A DNA stretch of 64,000 bases from Humulus lupulus (taxonomy: Eukaryota > Streptophyta > Magnoliopsida > Rosales > Cannabaceae), in assembly GCF_963169125.1 (NCBI RefSeq), contig NC_084798.1, positions 196,845,481 to 196,909,480 of the forward strand, written 5' to 3'. Both the position numbers and the translations under genes were made by a program. The notes beneath the pieces were generated by a model. The model saw nothing but the letters and a program-made list of their open reading frames with translations, was not told the origin of the DNA and did not search any database. This document shows, one piece after another, positions 1 to 12,269 of this stretch. The first letter of the stretch is position 1. Every line of letters starts with the position of its first letter.

Positions 1-846
1 AATGTGGCTAAAATAATGAATTAGAATTAGCTCGCCACAAGCTACACTCACCACACTCACCCCAAACTTAATCTTAAAAATAATAATTGACAAGTGAGAG
101 CAATTAAGTGGGTAGATAAATGGAAAGTGTATTAACGGGGAAAAGGTGATGCATGTTCGGGTTAAATGAAAAAAAAAAAATCAGGTTAATAGGCTCAAAC
201 GTGGGTGACTAAGGAACACATATCATACAAGGAAGGCTAAGAAGGCTCAATCGTCCAAAGATGGCCTAAATCATTTCTAAAGGATAAGTGGAGCTAGGAT
301 TTCGCCTCAAGGAAATGCACTAACCAATTCTAGATACTAATAGCATAAGCTCAGCAATCATTGACAGAAAAGATCAAAGTAAGGTGGGAAAATCAAAAGT
401 ATACCCTATTGAGGAGAGACTAACAGAGACATCCATAATATTCAGTAATTAAACATGAATGGGCCGCATATAAAGCCAGGCAGAAACAAGCATGGATCGA
501 ATGGAAAAAATATCATCATCGAGCAGCCCACTAAGCCAAAAGAATAAGTTTTTAAAACTCTCATCACAGACAAAAACACAAAAACAACAAACAATAACAT
601 CCAGAACAGAAACATAAACAAACACCTATATGACAACTAACACTAACACAGAAAAACAGAAAACAGAATTAAAATATATATATTAGGATTAGGAAACCCC
701 CTTCACTCGGAGTCCTCATCGGGAGCCTCTGGATTGGGCGCAGGGGCTGAGTAGTCCGTCCATGGGTCGAGGAGTTGCTGTGGGAACTGTGGAACCATCC
801 TGGGAGTTAGTTTTTTGACTGTACGTTCCACGATGCCGTCTCTTTG
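1..846. other. Athila 3' non-coding region
   Basis: This stretch lies between the env-position ORF and the unseen 3' LTR. No frame looks like a gene; the 64-residue minus-strand frame at 442-636 is low-complexity and hydrophobic. On the minus strand, positions 70-58 read TAAGTTTGGGGTG, a purine-rich motif that recurs identically just after gag-pol (2788-2776). Confidence 0.6.
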
Positions 847-1893
847 CTACTCGTACTGCCAAAATGCTTGCATTCTGTCACATAGTTCGCCCTGCCGATG
901 ATGCATTTGGTGCTGCATCATCTCGTACTGAGTAAACCGCTCCATGAGGGCATGGTCGACAGGGGCAGCAGGGTCATGCACTGAGGAGAAGGCAGAGGCA
1001 CGATGAGTCCTCGACGCTCGGGCCGGGCCAAAAATCACTGCTGCTCTAGGATGCAACAGCCCCTCTTCGGGCCATACCGGTACACCAGCATCTCGACATA
1101 AGGCAGTAATAGTGGCTGGTAAAAACAGCTTCCCTTTGCCCCGCTGTGCACACTCAAAAATTTCCCTCGCTAGGACTGTGCCAACATCCACCTGCAACCC
1201 CTTCCGAATGCAATATAACATGAAAGCTCGGGCTTTGCTGACAGTGGAATCGTGCGAAGTTGGGCATAAAGTGGTCTGCACAAATGAATAGAGACACTTC
1301 AGCTCGTGCTCTAAATCCGTCCGTCTAAGCCGCAGGTTGTCCTGTTCATCGACATCCCAGACATCACCTGGAGCGGCATTTTCCATCACTTCAACCAAAT
1401 CATCCCCCCGAATCTCTCCTCGGTTCTTGGAAAACACACATTCCCCTGTCTCGAGCCCAAACAGATTATTAATCGCCTCGGCAGTAAATTGGACTTGCAC
1501 TTCACGCACTATGACTATTGTGGGCCATTCCTGAGATAAAAAATTCGCGTAGAACTCGCGAACAACTTCAGTGAGAGCTGGTTCCGGTGTCACAACAATT
1601 TTATCCCACCCCCTCTCAGTGATTGTTGCCTGCAACCATTCAGGTAACTCTTTGATGCCCTCTGAATCTGCCATGAGTCCCCGTTCCATGTACAACTCGC
1701 GATGAACGACTTGATTGTTGTATTTTGCCTCTGCAACTGGGCAATAGAACTTGGCCACTTCATTAAACTGCCGCCTTTTGCCTTTCTCTTTGCGAGCAAC
1801 TGATTTTACTCTCGGCATTTGTGGATGGTGAAGGAGAATAGCTTCGGCTGGGGGCTGGGTAATGGGTACGTAATTGGTTCGGGTAGAGGGCAT
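847..1893 (-). CDS. Athila env-position ORF, putative plant transposon protein domain
   Basis: A 348-residue ORF about 1 kb downstream of gag-pol, where Athila elements carry a third ORF often called env-like. Residues from about 105 contain VVREFYANFLSQEWP followed by a VREVQVQF block and an INNLFGL block. This is the pattern of the family annotated in Pfam as 'putative plant transposon protein', common in plant retroelements and of unknown function. I see no signal peptide and no membrane segment, so an envelope role is not supported by sequence. The N-terminus is basic (KEKGKRRQ near residue 36) and the C-terminus is His/Met/Gln-rich. The first ATG at 1893 is used; another Met lies at residue 26. 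The frame has no stop, like its gag-pol neighbour. A related domain occurs in the copia-type element at 37108-38876. Confidence 0.75.
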   Translation of the reverse strand: MPSTRTNYVPITQPPAEAILLHHPQMPRVKSVARKEKGKRRQFNEVAKFYCPVAEAKYNNQVVHRELYMERGLMADSEGIKELPEWLQATITERGWDKIVVTPEPALTEVVREFYANFLSQEWPTIVIVREVQVQFTAEAINNLFGLETGECVFSKNRGEIRGDDLVEVMENAAPGDVWDVDEQDNLRLRRTDLEHELKCLYSFVQTTLCPTSHDSTVSKARAFMLYCIRKGLQVDVGTVLAREIFECAQRGKGKLFLPATITALCRDAGVPVWPEEGLLHPRAAVIFGPARASRTHRASAFSSVHDPAAPVDHALMERFTQYEMMQHQMHHRQGELCDRMQAFWQYE

Positions 1894-2929
1894 GAATATT
1901 GCTGGGTTGATGGTTGATTTCTGGGTAATGGTGGAAATGAATGGCTGTGTGTGGTGGTTAGTCAGAGAATGCTTCGTGTATAGGGACGAGTAAACAAGGG
2001 AAAGGGCTGACTGAGTGGTGGAGATCGTTTGAGTGCGGCAAGTGGCTCGGGTTTACGTCACTGGGCAGAGGCGGCGTATGACTAGGATCTTGCGGCTGTG
2101 AATGCGCGTGGTGTTTTCGCAGTAGCTGGCTCGGTGCCGGTGGTCGTGGAATGTGGTGGTTCGGACGGTGTATGTGGCAGGTGGGTCGAGGGATGCGGTC
2201 GGGGTTCTCGTGGTTGGCTCGGGTTAATGCGACAGAGCTGGGTGTGGAGAGGGGCGGCTGCTGTGCTTGGTGCCAAGGGGAGAAGATGCAGTAGGGTAAT
2301 GTTGAGATGTAGTGGGCCACTGAGTGTTTTGGGGTCAAAGTAGTCAAGGGGCCCAGTTGACTTTTCTAAGTCAGCCCAATACCCATTTCTCTGGTCTGGC
2401 CGAATTTAAAATGCATGGGGCCCTTTTTGACTTGGCTAATTAATCCCCAAAAACAAATTTTGCAAATGGATCTCTTTTTGTTTTAATTCTTTAATTCATT
2501 GACTTCCACGGGCCATTCCCAAAATTGCAAGAAGAGAAAGGGCTTAGGTAAGTGGTCCCACTAATTCTTTAAATAAGCCCAATGATTGAATACTTATCTC
2601 CCAATCATTGGCTCACTTAAAATGTTTCTTTCTTTTCGACCACGTGCCCCTTAATTCTCACAGAACCAATTACTCCAGCTTCGAGCCCGATACTTCTCGT
2701 TTTTGAACCCAGCTTTGTCAAATTGCTGCCCAGTAATTGCTAAGGGATTGCTATAGCAACTGGGCAATACTCCTACACCCCAAACTTAATGTCTTTCCCA
2801 GATTCCAAATTTTCCCAGATCCTGACTTCCTTCCAGAATTTAACATTATTTATTTACAACTGTCTCTTTCACTCATGGGTTGCCCAAATGTGCCACAAGA
2901 AATGCATGGCAACCCATAGCCTTTCTCCT
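1894..2929. other. Athila spacer between pol and the env-position ORF
   Basis: About 1 kb without a convincing gene. A 129-residue Pro/His/Ser-rich minus-strand frame (1958-2347) looks like low-complexity sequence. Minus-strand positions 2788-2776 read TAAGTTTGGGGTG, the same 13 bases as at 70-58; such motifs resemble a polypurine tract and may be an internal priming site. Confidence 0.5.
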
Positions 2930-5900
2930 TCAAGCATCCTTCAGACTGACGGAGGTCTTTTCTCTGTCAACCTCCCCACCCAAATAGTGCTTCAGCCGCT
3001 GTCCGTTAACTGTGAATTCTCTTCCTGATTTTTCATCTTTCACCAGGACAGCTCCAAATGGATACACTGCCATCACAGTAAATGGTCCAGACCAGCGGGA
3101 CTTAAGCTTTCCAGGAAATAGCTTCAGCCTGGAGTTAAATAGTAACACTTGCTGATTTTTCTCAAATACTCTTTCCTTGATCCTGTTGTCATGCCATTTT
3201 TTCGTCTTTTCCTTGTACAGCTTTGCATTTTCATAAGCAAACAACCGCATCTCGTCCAGTTCATTCAGCTGCAGCTTTCTTGCTTCTCCAACAACTACAA
3301 GATCCAAATTTAACTTCTTCAACGCCCAAAATGCCTTATGCTCTAATTCTACAGGAAGATGACACACCTTCCCATAAACTAGGCGATAAGGTGACATGCC
3401 TAAAGGAGTTTTAAAAGCTGTACGGTAAGCCCAGAGTGCATCATCTAATCGCTGGGACCAATCCTTCCTGCTGGGGTTCACCACTTTTTCAAGAATTCCC
3501 TTAATTTCTCTGTTCGAAATCTCTGCTTGCCCGTTGGTCTGTGGGTGATATACAGTGGCTATTTTATTCTTGACATTGTACTTAGCTAATAAGGCAGCCA
3601 AGACCTTGTTGACAAAGTGCGTCCCCTCATCACTGATTAGTGCTCTTGGCGTCCCAAATCGTGTAAAAACATTTTTATGCAGAAATTTCATTACCACTTT
3701 GGCATCATTCGTTGGACTAGCTACTGCCTCCACCCATTTCGATACATAGTCCACAGCCACTAAAATGTAGAGGTTCCCAAAATATTGGGGGAAAGGCCCC
3801 ATGAAGTCGATGCCCCACACGTCAAACAATTCCACCTCCAAAATGTAATTAAGTGGCATTTCATTCCTTGCTGAGATATTTCCCACTCGCTGGCAGCGAT
3901 CACATCTTTGACCAAAATCGTGGGCATCCTTAAATATAGAGGACCAATAATAACCTGATTGAAACACTTTGGCAGCAGTGCGTTGTCCACCAAAATGACC
4001 ACCATATGGAGCTGAATGACAGTGTTCCAAGATGCTGGAAACTTCGGTTTCTGGTACACATCTTCTCATTATATGATCTGGGCACTGTTTGTACAAGTAC
4101 GGCTCATCCCAGAAATAAAATCTGATGTCATGTAAGAACTTTTTAAGCTGCTGTTTGGTGAAATCAGGTGGATGCACACCCCCAACTAAAAAGTTTACAA
4201 CATCCGCATACCATGGTACCTGTTCTTGCTCCACAACCAGCAGCTGTTCATCAGGAAATGAGTCTTGAATTTGTAATTCTGCCTCTAAATTGCTGCTGTG
4301 AGTGTTAGTTTCTAGCCTTGATAAGTGGTCCGCCACTTGATTTTTTGTCCCTATTCTGTCTCGGATTTCCAAATCGAACTCTTGCAGCAACAAAACCCAA
4401 CGTATGAGCCTCGGTTTAGAATCCTTTTTGGCTATCAAATACTTGATCGCAGAGTGGTCCGTGTACACAATGACCTTAGTCCCCTCAAGATAGGATCGAA
4501 ATTTTTCAAAGGCAAAAATCACGGCCAGCAGCTCTTTTTCAGTTGTAGTGTAATTAATCTGGGCATCCACCAATGTTTTGCTTGCATAGTAAATAGAATG
4601 AAAAAATTTGTTCTTCCGCTGCCCAAGAACATCTCCAATCGCGAAGTCACTAGCGTCACACATAAGTTCAAAAGGTAATGACCAGTCGGGTGCTGTGATC
4701 ACTGGTGCTGTAACAAGGGCTGACTTCAATCTCAAAAATGCCTCTTGACATTCATCAGTAAACTCAAAAGGTCTATTCTGCTCCAGCAAGCTGCATAACG
4801 GTTTTGACACCTTCGAAAAATCCTTAATAAAGCGCCTGTAAAAACCAGCATGACCAAGGAAACTTCGAATGCCTTTAACTGTAGTAGGGGCTGGTAGTTT
4901 CTCTATAACTTCCAGTTTCGCTCTATCAACTTCAATCCCCTTTTTCGACACTTTATGCCTCAATACAATGCCCTCTTGCACCATAAAATGGCATTTTTCC
5001 CAATTCAACACTAAATGGGTTTCCTCACACCACTTTAAGACTTTTTCTAAATTCTCCAAGCAACCTTCAAATGAATCCCCATAGACAGAGAAATCGTCCA
5101 TGAATATCTCCAAAATACTCTCAGCCATATCTGAAAAAATCGCCATCATGCACCGCTGAAATGTGGCTGGTGCATTACACAACCCAAAGGGCATCCTCCT
5201 AAAAGCGAATGTGTCGTATGGGCAGGTGAAAGTAGTCTTCTCTTGGTCTTCAGGCGTGATAGAAATCTGATTATACCCAGAATACCCGTCAAGGAAACAA
5301 AAGAACTCCTTACCCGACAAGCGGTCCAACATTTGGTCGATGAAAGGCAAAGGGAAATGGTCCTTTCTAGTGGCTTTGTTTAGTTTTCTATAATCCATGC
5401 AAACCCGCCACCCAGTAACTGTGCGAGTAGGAATAAGTTCGTTGCTGTCATTTGTAACTACTGTAACACCCCCCTTCTTCGGAACACATTGGACAGGACT
5501 AACCCAAGTGCTATCAGAAATCGGATAGATTATCCCATAATCAAGCCACTTAATGACTTCTTTTCTAACCACATCCTTCATTACTGGATTCAACCTCCTT
5601 TGCTGCTCCACAGAGTGCGTACAATCAGATTCCAGCAAGATCTTGTGCATACATAGCGCTGGACTTATCCCTTGAATATTAGCCATTGTCCATCCAATCG
5701 CCCTTTTATGCTGCTTCAGCAATTTCAGCAATGACTCCTTAGCAACAGACTCCAGACAGCTTGAAATTATTACAGGCAAAGTATCATTGTCTCCCAAATA
5801 CACATACTTTAAATGACTTGGCAGTGGCTTTAACTCCAGCTGGGGTGGCTCTTCAACAGATGGTTTAGGGGCCTGAAAGTGCTTTTCTGGCAGATTTAGA

Positions 5901-8323
5901 GCTTCAAAAACTTTATTAAATTTCTTTACTGGTTGATAAGAATCCACCCATGTAATAATCTGCTCTTCCTCACTGCTATACTCCTCCTCATCTACAAAAA
6001 TCTGGGCACCCATTGCATCTTTTTCCACACTTTTGCTGAACCTCTCAGCCACCAAAGTGTCAATCACATCAACTCTAGAACATTCTTCCACTTCATCCGG
6101 AAACTTCATGGCTTTGAATACACTAAAAGTGACTTGTTGGTCATTCACCCGCATAGTAAGTTCTCCGTTCTGTACATCAATGAGAGTACACCCTGTAGCA
6201 AGAAAGGGCCGACCCAATATTATAGGCACTTCTCTATCCGCTTCATAGTCTAGAATGATGAAATCCGCCAGAAATATAAATTTATCCACTTGAACTAACA
6301 CATCTTCAATCTTTCCCTCGGGATGAGCCATAGATCTGTCCGCAAGTTGTAAAGTAACAGTAGTGGGTCGTGCCTCACCAATACCCAGCTTCTTGAAAAT
6401 TGACATAGGCATAAGGTTGATACTAGCGCCAGGATCTTTTAATTTAGGGGGTATTTTACTTTTCAACATTGCGCTGCATCCTTCTGTAAGTGCTACAGTT
6501 TCAAACTCCCCCAAACGCCTTTTCTTCGTCAAAATATCCTTTAAGAACTTGACATAATTTGGCATTTGCTCCAATGCTTCGACCAAGGGGATATTAATAT
6601 GCAGCTGTTTCAGTACATCCAAAAACTTTCTGAACTGACCATCCTGTTGTTGTTTGCGAAATCGCTGCGGAAATGGAAGGGGCGGTTTAGGACCAGAATT
6701 TACTGGAGCAGTTTGCTGACCCTTTGCTGTAGCAACTGGGCCAGTTTCAGCAATTTCCTGGGCAGTTTTGTTACTTGTTTCTCCTTCGCTTTGGATTGAA
6801 GTGGGCTCTCCACTACCCTGTATTTCCTCAGAATTTCCCAGATTTTTACCATTCCGCAGCTGAATAGCTTTACAGTGTTCTTTCCCATCTCTCCTTGGGT
6901 TTTCTGTATCACTAGGCAAAGATCCTTGTGGCCTAGTTTTCATTTCATTGGCTAGCTGGCCGAGCTGCATCTCAAGATTACGAAGAGATGCTGCTTGGCT
7001 TTGTATTACTGCATCGTTCTTAGCCATATACTCCCTCATTAGATTCTCCAAAGAATTCGGCTGGGTGTTTTGAACATGTTGTGAAGGTCTCGGCTGTTGT
7101 GAAAAACCTGGTGGATATGCTTGTCTTCCTTGTGCTGGTGCTGTGCTTGAACTTGCTCCTTGACCCCCCCCCCATGACAAATTAGGATGATTCTTCCACG
7201 CTGGATTGTAAGTGCTAGAATATGGGTTGTTGTTGCGGTTAAAATTCTGATTACCCACATAGCAAACCGAGGCTGGATTTGAAGGGCAATTCTCAAAAGT
7301 ATGCCCGTCCCCACAATACACACACGATACTTCTGCACTTTGAATGGCTGCAGCTGGTTGTACGTTCCCTCCCAAACTCATATTCTTTAAGATGTTGGTC
7401 ATTGAGGCCATTTGAGCAGTTAGAGCGGTTAGAGCATCTACTTCAAGAACACCCGCTACTTTCCGGCTTGTAGGGGCTCTAGTATTTGACCATTGGTAGT
7501 TGTTGCTTGCTATTCTTTCCAAAATCTCAAATGCTTCGTTATAAGTCTTGGAAAGAATGGCTCCATTGGCTGAAGCATCCAATACCATTCGAGAGGCTGC
7601 ATTGAGACCATTGTAGAATTTCTCCATTTGTATGCAATGTGGGATACCATGGTGAGGACACTTCCTCAATAGCTCCTTGAATCTTTCCCAAGCATCACTA
7701 GTAGACTCATCTTCCATTTGTTGAAAAGACATAATCTCACTTCGAAACCTTGCATTTCTAGTGGGAGGGAAATACTTCCTTAAGAATTTTTTAGCCAAGT
7801 CGTTCCAATTTGTCACCGAATCGGGAGGAAGGGTGTTGAGCCATGATCTAGCTCGATCCCTTAAAGAGAACGGGAACAACTTCAATCTTAGCGCCTCTTC
7901 ACTTACTCCTTGTAGCTTGAAAGAGTTACTCACCTCTAGAAATGAGCGAAGATGGAGATGAGGATCTTCCGTTGGCAACCCACTAAATTGACCAACTGTT
8001 TGGAGCATTTGGAACATGACAGGTTTGAGCTCAAACTGAGGTGCTTGAATTTCGAGCCTCACAATGCCCGGATTGAGCTCGTTGAACATAGGGGCAGCAT
8101 ATTCTCTTATTGCCCTGGCTCTATCATCCGCCAAGACAATAGGATTAGTCATGTTTTGCGCACCCTCTTCTTCTTCTCCAACATTTTCAGCCATGTTGCA
8201 GCGGCTGTTAGCCTTTTGTGCCTTTCTCCTTTTTCTGAAAGTACGTTCAATTTCGAGGACAATAGGAGCAAGTTCACTGTCCTCTTGCTGGTTCATACAC
8301 TGTAGGTACCTGAGATTGCACAA
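2930..8323 (-). CDS. gag-pol: Athila gag-pol polyprotein, uninterrupted
   Basis: A single frame of 1797 residues encodes the structural and enzymatic proteins of the element. In order: gag domain about 85-280; zinc knuckle [13 protein letters not shown] at 334-346; protease about 628-730; reverse transcriptase about 900-1180 with the catalytic FMDD at 1074-1077; RNase H about 1215-1340 with DASD, TEKE, YTDH and VADHLSR motifs; integrase about 1430-1780 with the HHCC finger ending CDRC, the catalytic triad D1506, D1565, E1601, and a C-terminal RWSGPF motif. All RT, RNase H and integrase key residues are present. The protease looks wrong: KLKDPG runs straight into ASINLMP (residues 627-639), whereas relatives have roughly 20-30 residues between a DPG and the catalytic [10 protein letters not shown]. 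An in-frame deletion has probably joined the two look-alike triplets. The start at 8323 is the first Met; a later one at residue 44 is possible. The protein would act in cytoplasmic particles and, through integrase, in the nucleus. Confidence 0.95.
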   Translation of the reverse strand: MCNLRYLQCMNQQEDSELAPIVLEIERTFRKRRKAQKANSRCNMAENVGEEEEGAQNMTNPIVLADDRARAIREYAAPMFNELNPGIVRLEIQAPQFELKPVMFQMLQTVGQFSGLPTEDPHLHLRSFLEVSNSFKLQGVSEEALRLKLFPFSLRDRARSWLNTLPPDSVTNWNDLAKKFLRKYFPPTRNARFRSEIMSFQQMEDESTSDAWERFKELLRKCPHHGIPHCIQMEKFYNGLNAASRMVLDASANGAILSKTYNEAFEILERIASNNYQWSNTRAPTSRKVAGVLEVDALTALTAQMASMTNILKNMSLGGNVQPAAAIQSAEVSCVYCGDGHTFENCPSNPASVCYVGNQNFNRNNNPYSSTYNPAWKNHPNLSWGGGQGASSSTAPAQGRQAYPPGFSQQPRPSQHVQNTQPNSLENLMREYMAKNDAVIQSQAASLRNLEMQLGQLANEMKTRPQGSLPSDTENPRRDGKEHCKAIQLRNGKNLGNSEEIQGSGEPTSIQSEGETSNKTAQEIAETGPVATAKGQQTAPVNSGPKPPLPFPQRFRKQQQDGQFRKFLDVLKQLHINIPLVEALEQMPNYVKFLKDILTKKRRLGEFETVALTEGCSAMLKSKIPPKLKDPGASINLMPMSIFKKLGIGEARPTTVTLQLADRSMAHPEGKIEDVLVQVDKFIFLADFIILDYEADREVPIILGRPFLATGCTLIDVQNGELTMRVNDQQVTFSVFKAMKFPDEVEECSRVDVIDTLVAERFSKSVEKDAMGAQIFVDEEEYSSEEEQIITWVDSYQPVKKFNKVFEALNLPEKHFQAPKPSVEEPPQLELKPLPSHLKYVYLGDNDTLPVIISSCLESVAKESLLKLLKQHKRAIGWTMANIQGISPALCMHKILLESDCTHSVEQQRRLNPVMKDVVRKEVIKWLDYGIIYPISDSTWVSPVQCVPKKGGVTVVTNDSNELIPTRTVTGWRVCMDYRKLNKATRKDHFPLPFIDQMLDRLSGKEFFCFLDGYSGYNQISITPEDQEKTTFTCPYDTFAFRRMPFGLCNAPATFQRCMMAIFSDMAESILEIFMDDFSVYGDSFEGCLENLEKVLKWCEETHLVLNWEKCHFMVQEGIVLRHKVSKKGIEVDRAKLEVIEKLPAPTTVKGIRSFLGHAGFYRRFIKDFSKVSKPLCSLLEQNRPFEFTDECQEAFLRLKSALVTAPVITAPDWSLPFELMCDASDFAIGDVLGQRKNKFFHSIYYASKTLVDAQINYTTTEKELLAVIFAFEKFRSYLEGTKVIVYTDHSAIKYLIAKKDSKPRLIRWVLLLQEFDLEIRDRIGTKNQVADHLSRLETNTHSSNLEAELQIQDSFPDEQLLVVEQEQVPWYADVVNFLVGGVHPPDFTKQQLKKFLHDIRFYFWDEPYLYKQCPDHIMRRCVPETEVSSILEHCHSAPYGGHFGGQRTAAKVFQSGYYWSSIFKDAHDFGQRCDRCQRVGNISARNEMPLNYILEVELFDVWGIDFMGPFPQYFGNLYILVAVDYVSKWVEAVASPTNDAKVVMKFLHKNVFTRFGTPRALISDEGTHFVNKVLAALLAKYNVKNKIATVYHPQTNGQAEISNREIKGILEKVVNPSRKDWSQRLDDALWAYRTAFKTPLGMSPYRLVYGKVCHLPVELEHKAFWALKKLNLDLVVVGEARKLQLNELDEMRLFAYENAKLYKEKTKKWHDNRIKERVFEKNQQVLLFNSRLKLFPGKLKSRWSGPFTVMAVYPFGAVLVKDEKSGREFTVNGQRLKHYLGGEVDREKTSVSLKDA

Positions 8324-8396
8324 CCCGAACCAACAAGGTTAAAAACAATGAAAATAAATTGTCAAATAGTTGATAAAACAGAATTTAATTTTAAAG

Positions 8397-8414
8397 TCCC
8401 CGGCAACGGCGCCA
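8397..8414 (-). promoter_or_regulatory. primer binding site, tRNA-Asp type
   Basis: On the minus strand these 18 bases read TGGCGCCGTTGCCGGGGA, complementary to the 3' end of plant tRNA-Asp including CCA. This is the usual primer site of Athila elements. It lies 9 bases downstream of the LTR end. Confidence 0.93.
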
Positions 8415-8423
8415 AAAACTTAT

Positions 8424-9904
8424 TGTGAATTTTCTAATGATTAAAATATGCGCAAGTATACACAATCGGCAACAAGTAATACAGTGACAAAGCGTCAAAG
8501 TTCGTATCCACAGGGACTTTTTAACTAAATTAATGTAAAATCAACCAAAAACAACTTATAAAATAGTAACCAAAACAAAGGAAAGAGTGGGTAATTAACT
8601 CTGAAAATAATTGTAGACAAACAAAGGAATTAAACCAAAAATCAGAGATTAAAATGACAAAATACTGGGTGGTTTTCAGATATAAGAAAAATGGATTCGG
8701 GTGATTAATTCCCCTCGGTTCGTTCCAGTTGTTACAGTAATGGCTCAGCAATGGGTTAGCAATTATGATAGTGTTAACAAATTTCGTAAAACCCAGCAAG
8801 TTTTTCCCAAAACGTGCAATCTAATGTTTATACTCCCCTTCTATACATTCCTGCATGAAATCAGATTATAAACATTCATTTAAGCATCAATTCTTAAGTT
8901 ATGCAAGGTAGCAAAACATTCCTATTCTACTACTCAAAATCACCTAAAACTAGAAGAATCTCTTGCATCAATTGAATGAAATCAGCTAGACTTCCCTTTT
9001 CCAAGTTAGATCTAGCTTAGTAAATGCTAAAAATGGCCAATAATTAACATTCAATAACAGTAAAGCACATTCAATTGAACAAAGACATAATCACTTAGCC
9101 ATTGCATTTATATGTTGAGTTCACACTTGAAGGATCATAATCACCCAAATCCTTAGGAAATTAGTTCATAGTTGCAAACTTAAACATGAAAATAATACAA
9201 CAGTAATCCATGGAGTTTGCAGAAATTAGATGAAATTAACACAAAGAGAAAGAAATGGTGTAGGAAGAATGAGTTGTGAGCTCAAATCCTCCTTATGGCA
9301 TCAGCATTCTTCCTTCTCTGTTGGTCGTACTCTTCTTAAATCTTCTCCCTGAAAACCTTCTCTGTACTTAGCCAAAAGTTCTCTCTATTTCTAAAAATTG
9401 TCCTCTTCCAAAAAATACGGCTGCCTCCTTTAATTCTAGGGTACTTTCCTTTACCCTAATTGGACAATCCAGATCATTTGCCTACATGTACTTTGTCCCA
9501 CATACTCCGCTGACTCAGTACTCAGTACACTTGCCACCTGGCCGCCTCTTTTCTCTTCATTTAATCCAGCTGGAGTATTTTGTTTTTCACGAAGTCCTTT
9601 TTCTCTAGCTTCTGTTTAATTGCTAAGACTGATTGCTACAGCATTATTGAGTTAGCATCCTCCCCTTTTCAGCAACATTTCCCTTTGATTCACAGTTCCT
9701 TCAGCTCCTGTTTCCTAACCTGAATAACAAAACATAAACTACATAAATCACTAAAAATATGAAAACACAAACACAACTACTCCTAACATAAATTTACACT
9801 AATTCGACACCATTTCAACTAATTACAATTCATTACTCTTTGATTTGGTTTGAAAATTAAGTTTAAAGACATAAAAATAACTCTAAATCTTAGAGTTATC
9901 AACA
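8424..9904 (-). repeat. Athila 5' LTR
   Basis: A stretch of 1481 bp immediately upstream of the primer site. On the minus strand it begins TGTTGATAACTC and ends ATTCACA, giving TG...CA termini. Its outer end contains a perfect 8-bp inverted repeat (AACTCTAA, 3-base loop, TTAGAGTT; 9879-9897). There is no second copy in the window, so the outer boundary is inferred from the termini alone. A weak 89-residue frame at 8530-8799 is not a gene. Confidence 0.8.
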
Positions 9905-10179
9905 TATAACCTTGATTTAAAGACTTTTTAAAAACCATACATAAGCAGCAACCCCTTTGACCCCCAGGTTATCAATCACGACATGCACACATCTGACCGA
10001 GTCTGCTCTAACTCATCGCCTCCTCATCAGCTACACTTTTGCCTTTACCTGCAACACCAAGTACCCGTGAGCTAACGCCCAGCAAGAACTATGTAGGACA
10101 CAACCCCCAAAGCCCAACAATAAAGACATAAAGCATAAAATATAAAACATAAACTAATTCATATCATCACAACCTAAAA

Positions 10180-10655
10180 CATAAGCTCCTCATAGTTGAT
10201 ACCTTAACATACAAAGTTCCATAACCAACCATATCGTACCGTAACATAATCATAACACAATATAACCTATCCTAACATAACCTAACCATAGTGTAACGTA
10301 AACATAGCATAAAATAAATATAGTATAACATAACATATCATAGCGTAACATATTCAATCCATAACATCATTTATCGGTGTTGTTCCAGCCCTTTACCGGT
10401 GTCGTTCCAGCCAGTTGTCCAGCCAAGTACGAATTAACGTAAGCATGCATTTTTATAACGTAACCATGCCACACAGACATACAACATATTCACACATATC
10501 ACAGTCACACACAACATGCATAACTCATAACATAGCTCCTAACATAACTAATAACATAGTTCATAATGTAACTCATAACATAATTCATCATATAATCCAT
10601 AACGTAGCTTATAACATAATTCATAACATAATTCATAATATAATATACAAAGTTT
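10180..10655. repeat. degenerate CATAAC / ATAATTCATAAC simple repeat
   Basis: The sequence is dominated by variations on cataac and, from 10540, on a roughly 12-base unit such as aacataattcat. A short GC-richer double repeat (cggtgttgttccagcc / cggtgtcgttccagcc, about 10375-10412) interrupts it. The repetitive plus-strand frame at 10415-10666 is a by-product. Confidence 0.8.
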
Positions 10656-11039
10656 ACCAAATTTGAGTACGTCGAGTGTACACCCTACGTGCAGGTGTCC
10701 ACTCTTTTTACCTCAGGTTCATCAGCGCTCCACACACACTAACATGTGCCTTCGAGTATCCTTAGCAAGCCTATCATATCATATAATATCAAACATTTTA
10801 AACTTAAGCCAATCCAAAACCATATTAAAAATACACCCATGTCCCTCTTAAGGCTAATTCAAAACCCTATTGTATAAAATCCCAAACCAAAAGGTGCCAA
10901 TTCATAATCAAAAGGGTGGAACAACCCAAAATTCCCATTTCTGAGCAATCGGCGCGGCTGCACCAATGCTTGGGCGCGGTCGTGCCCACAGTTAGAACAC
11001 ACTTTCCAGGAAAGCAACTCGATCGCACCAGGGCTAGGC

Positions 11040-11090
11040 GCGATTTCCAAAAATCGCAAATGCGATTTCCAAAAATCGCAAATGCGATTT
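11040..11090. repeat. 22-bp tandem repeat, each unit a hairpin
   Basis: Two identical copies (11040-11061 and 11062-11083) of a 22-bp unit, plus the first bases of a third. Each unit contains GCGATTT, CCAA, AAATCGC: a 7-bp perfect stem with a 4-base loop. Confidence 0.9.
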
Positions 11091-12269
11091 TAAACCCAAA
11101 TTTTGACCCCTAATCGATCCTAACTTCCTCCTCAACCTTCCTAACTCAATTCTAACACTAATTGAAGACTAAATACAACCTATCATACATATCTAATCAA
11201 TTTAAAGAACCTATAATGCCTTTTATTGTAAAACATAATTAAAACTCCAAAGAAACCTAATCTAATGCTCATAAGAATTAGAGATTTGACCTGATCTTAT
11301 TGTTAATTTCTTCTACAACCCCTTCTAGACCACCAAGTGTGCTTTAACCCAAGATCCTCAAGCTTCAAGAGTGAGAGATAAGACTCTTGATCTGCTAACC
11401 TACTGAGTTCGTGAAAAGCATCATCTGACAATCGTGAAATGCCTAACCTTAATTTCTCTTTTTATTAATTCTGATAAATAATCATGTAATACATAATTAA
11501 TGTCTTATCCCTCACTCTTAATATCCTCAAGCATTAACTTAAGTAATATTTTGTAATTTCTTCTTAAACTAATAGTTGTGACTTATGAAAATTACCAATT
11601 TCACAAGATTCATATTTCTATTTAAACCCCTTATTCCCAATTTCTTTGGCACTTAAGCCCTTGATACTTGAAGAAACCATGTTTTTCCATTGTCATTCAT
11701 ATACATATCATAATCATGAAATAAATCACATATTATCTTAAAATTTAAAATAAAACAATGCACATATGCATCAACATAAATTAACAAATTTCCATCACAA
11801 TTATAGCTAGGGTTTTCAAGAGACAGTTGACAGAGAACAAGTTTTGGTAAGTGTTCAGTCATAGAAAACTATAGAATTACACTCTTCTAGCCACCCTTCT
11901 TCTTCTCTTCTAGATTTTTATCTCATGTGTTAAGAACCAGCCCACGGTTCTAGGTTGATCAAAGGTTTGGTGAAGAAGCCATTGTTGTTGATCTAGTTCA
12001 GGTTCTTGAATATACCCTGCTATTACCAAGATTCAAGGGTTAGAGAACCTGAAGGAAGGAATTATTCTAGTTCTGCTACGTAATATAAGTTTCTAATTAC
12101 GTTTCTCTGTATTTGTATCAATTCCATAAGAGCGTGTTCTAAGAATTTTCATGTTTGTTTGATAATATGTGAATTAGATGAAAATAAATTAGGGTAGTGT
12201 GTATTTCCTACATTGAGTGTCCCACATCAATCCTTTCACAACCTCAATCCATTGAATAGTGAGGAAGGT

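Larger units (their letters stand above)
1..9904 (-). mobile_element. Athila-like Ty3/gypsy retrotransposon, 3' LTR outside the window
   Basis: The element reads right to left: 5' LTR 8424-9904, primer binding site 8397-8414, gag-pol 2930-8323, then an env-position ORF 847-1893. Lineage is assigned from the tRNA-Asp-type primer site, the FMDD form of the RT active site, the single long gag-pol frame and the extra ORF downstream of pol. The sequence to position 1 shows no copy of the LTR terminus, so the 3' LTR and left target-site duplication lie to the left. The uninterrupted gag-pol suggests a younger insertion than the other elements here. The right flank starts TATAA at 9905. Confidence 0.9.
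9905..12269. other. AT-rich old LTR-like sequence, no gene seen
   Basis: About 2.4 kb of intergenic DNA into which the Athila element inserted. Positions 10040-10086 resemble a segment of solo LTR E (21241-21290) and, inverted, of D (26266-26320): a 'ttgcctttacctgca ... cccgtgagct' block. This suggests a diverged LTR of the D/E family in E's orientation. No termini can be fixed. It includes a simple-repeat field, a small hairpin repeat, and at 11120-12240 AT-rich sequence in which I recognise nothing. Confidence 0.5.

Noticed and set aside
1958..2347. 129-residue Pro/His-rich minus-strand frame in the Athila spacer
   Set aside because: Low complexity, no recognisable domain, overlapped by equally long frames on the other strand.
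4325..6253. Plus-strand frames within 2930-8323 (up to 117 residues)
   Set aside because: Antisense shadows of gag-pol.
10415..10666. 83-residue frame rich in Asn, Ile and His
   Set aside because: By-product of the aacataattcat simple repeat.
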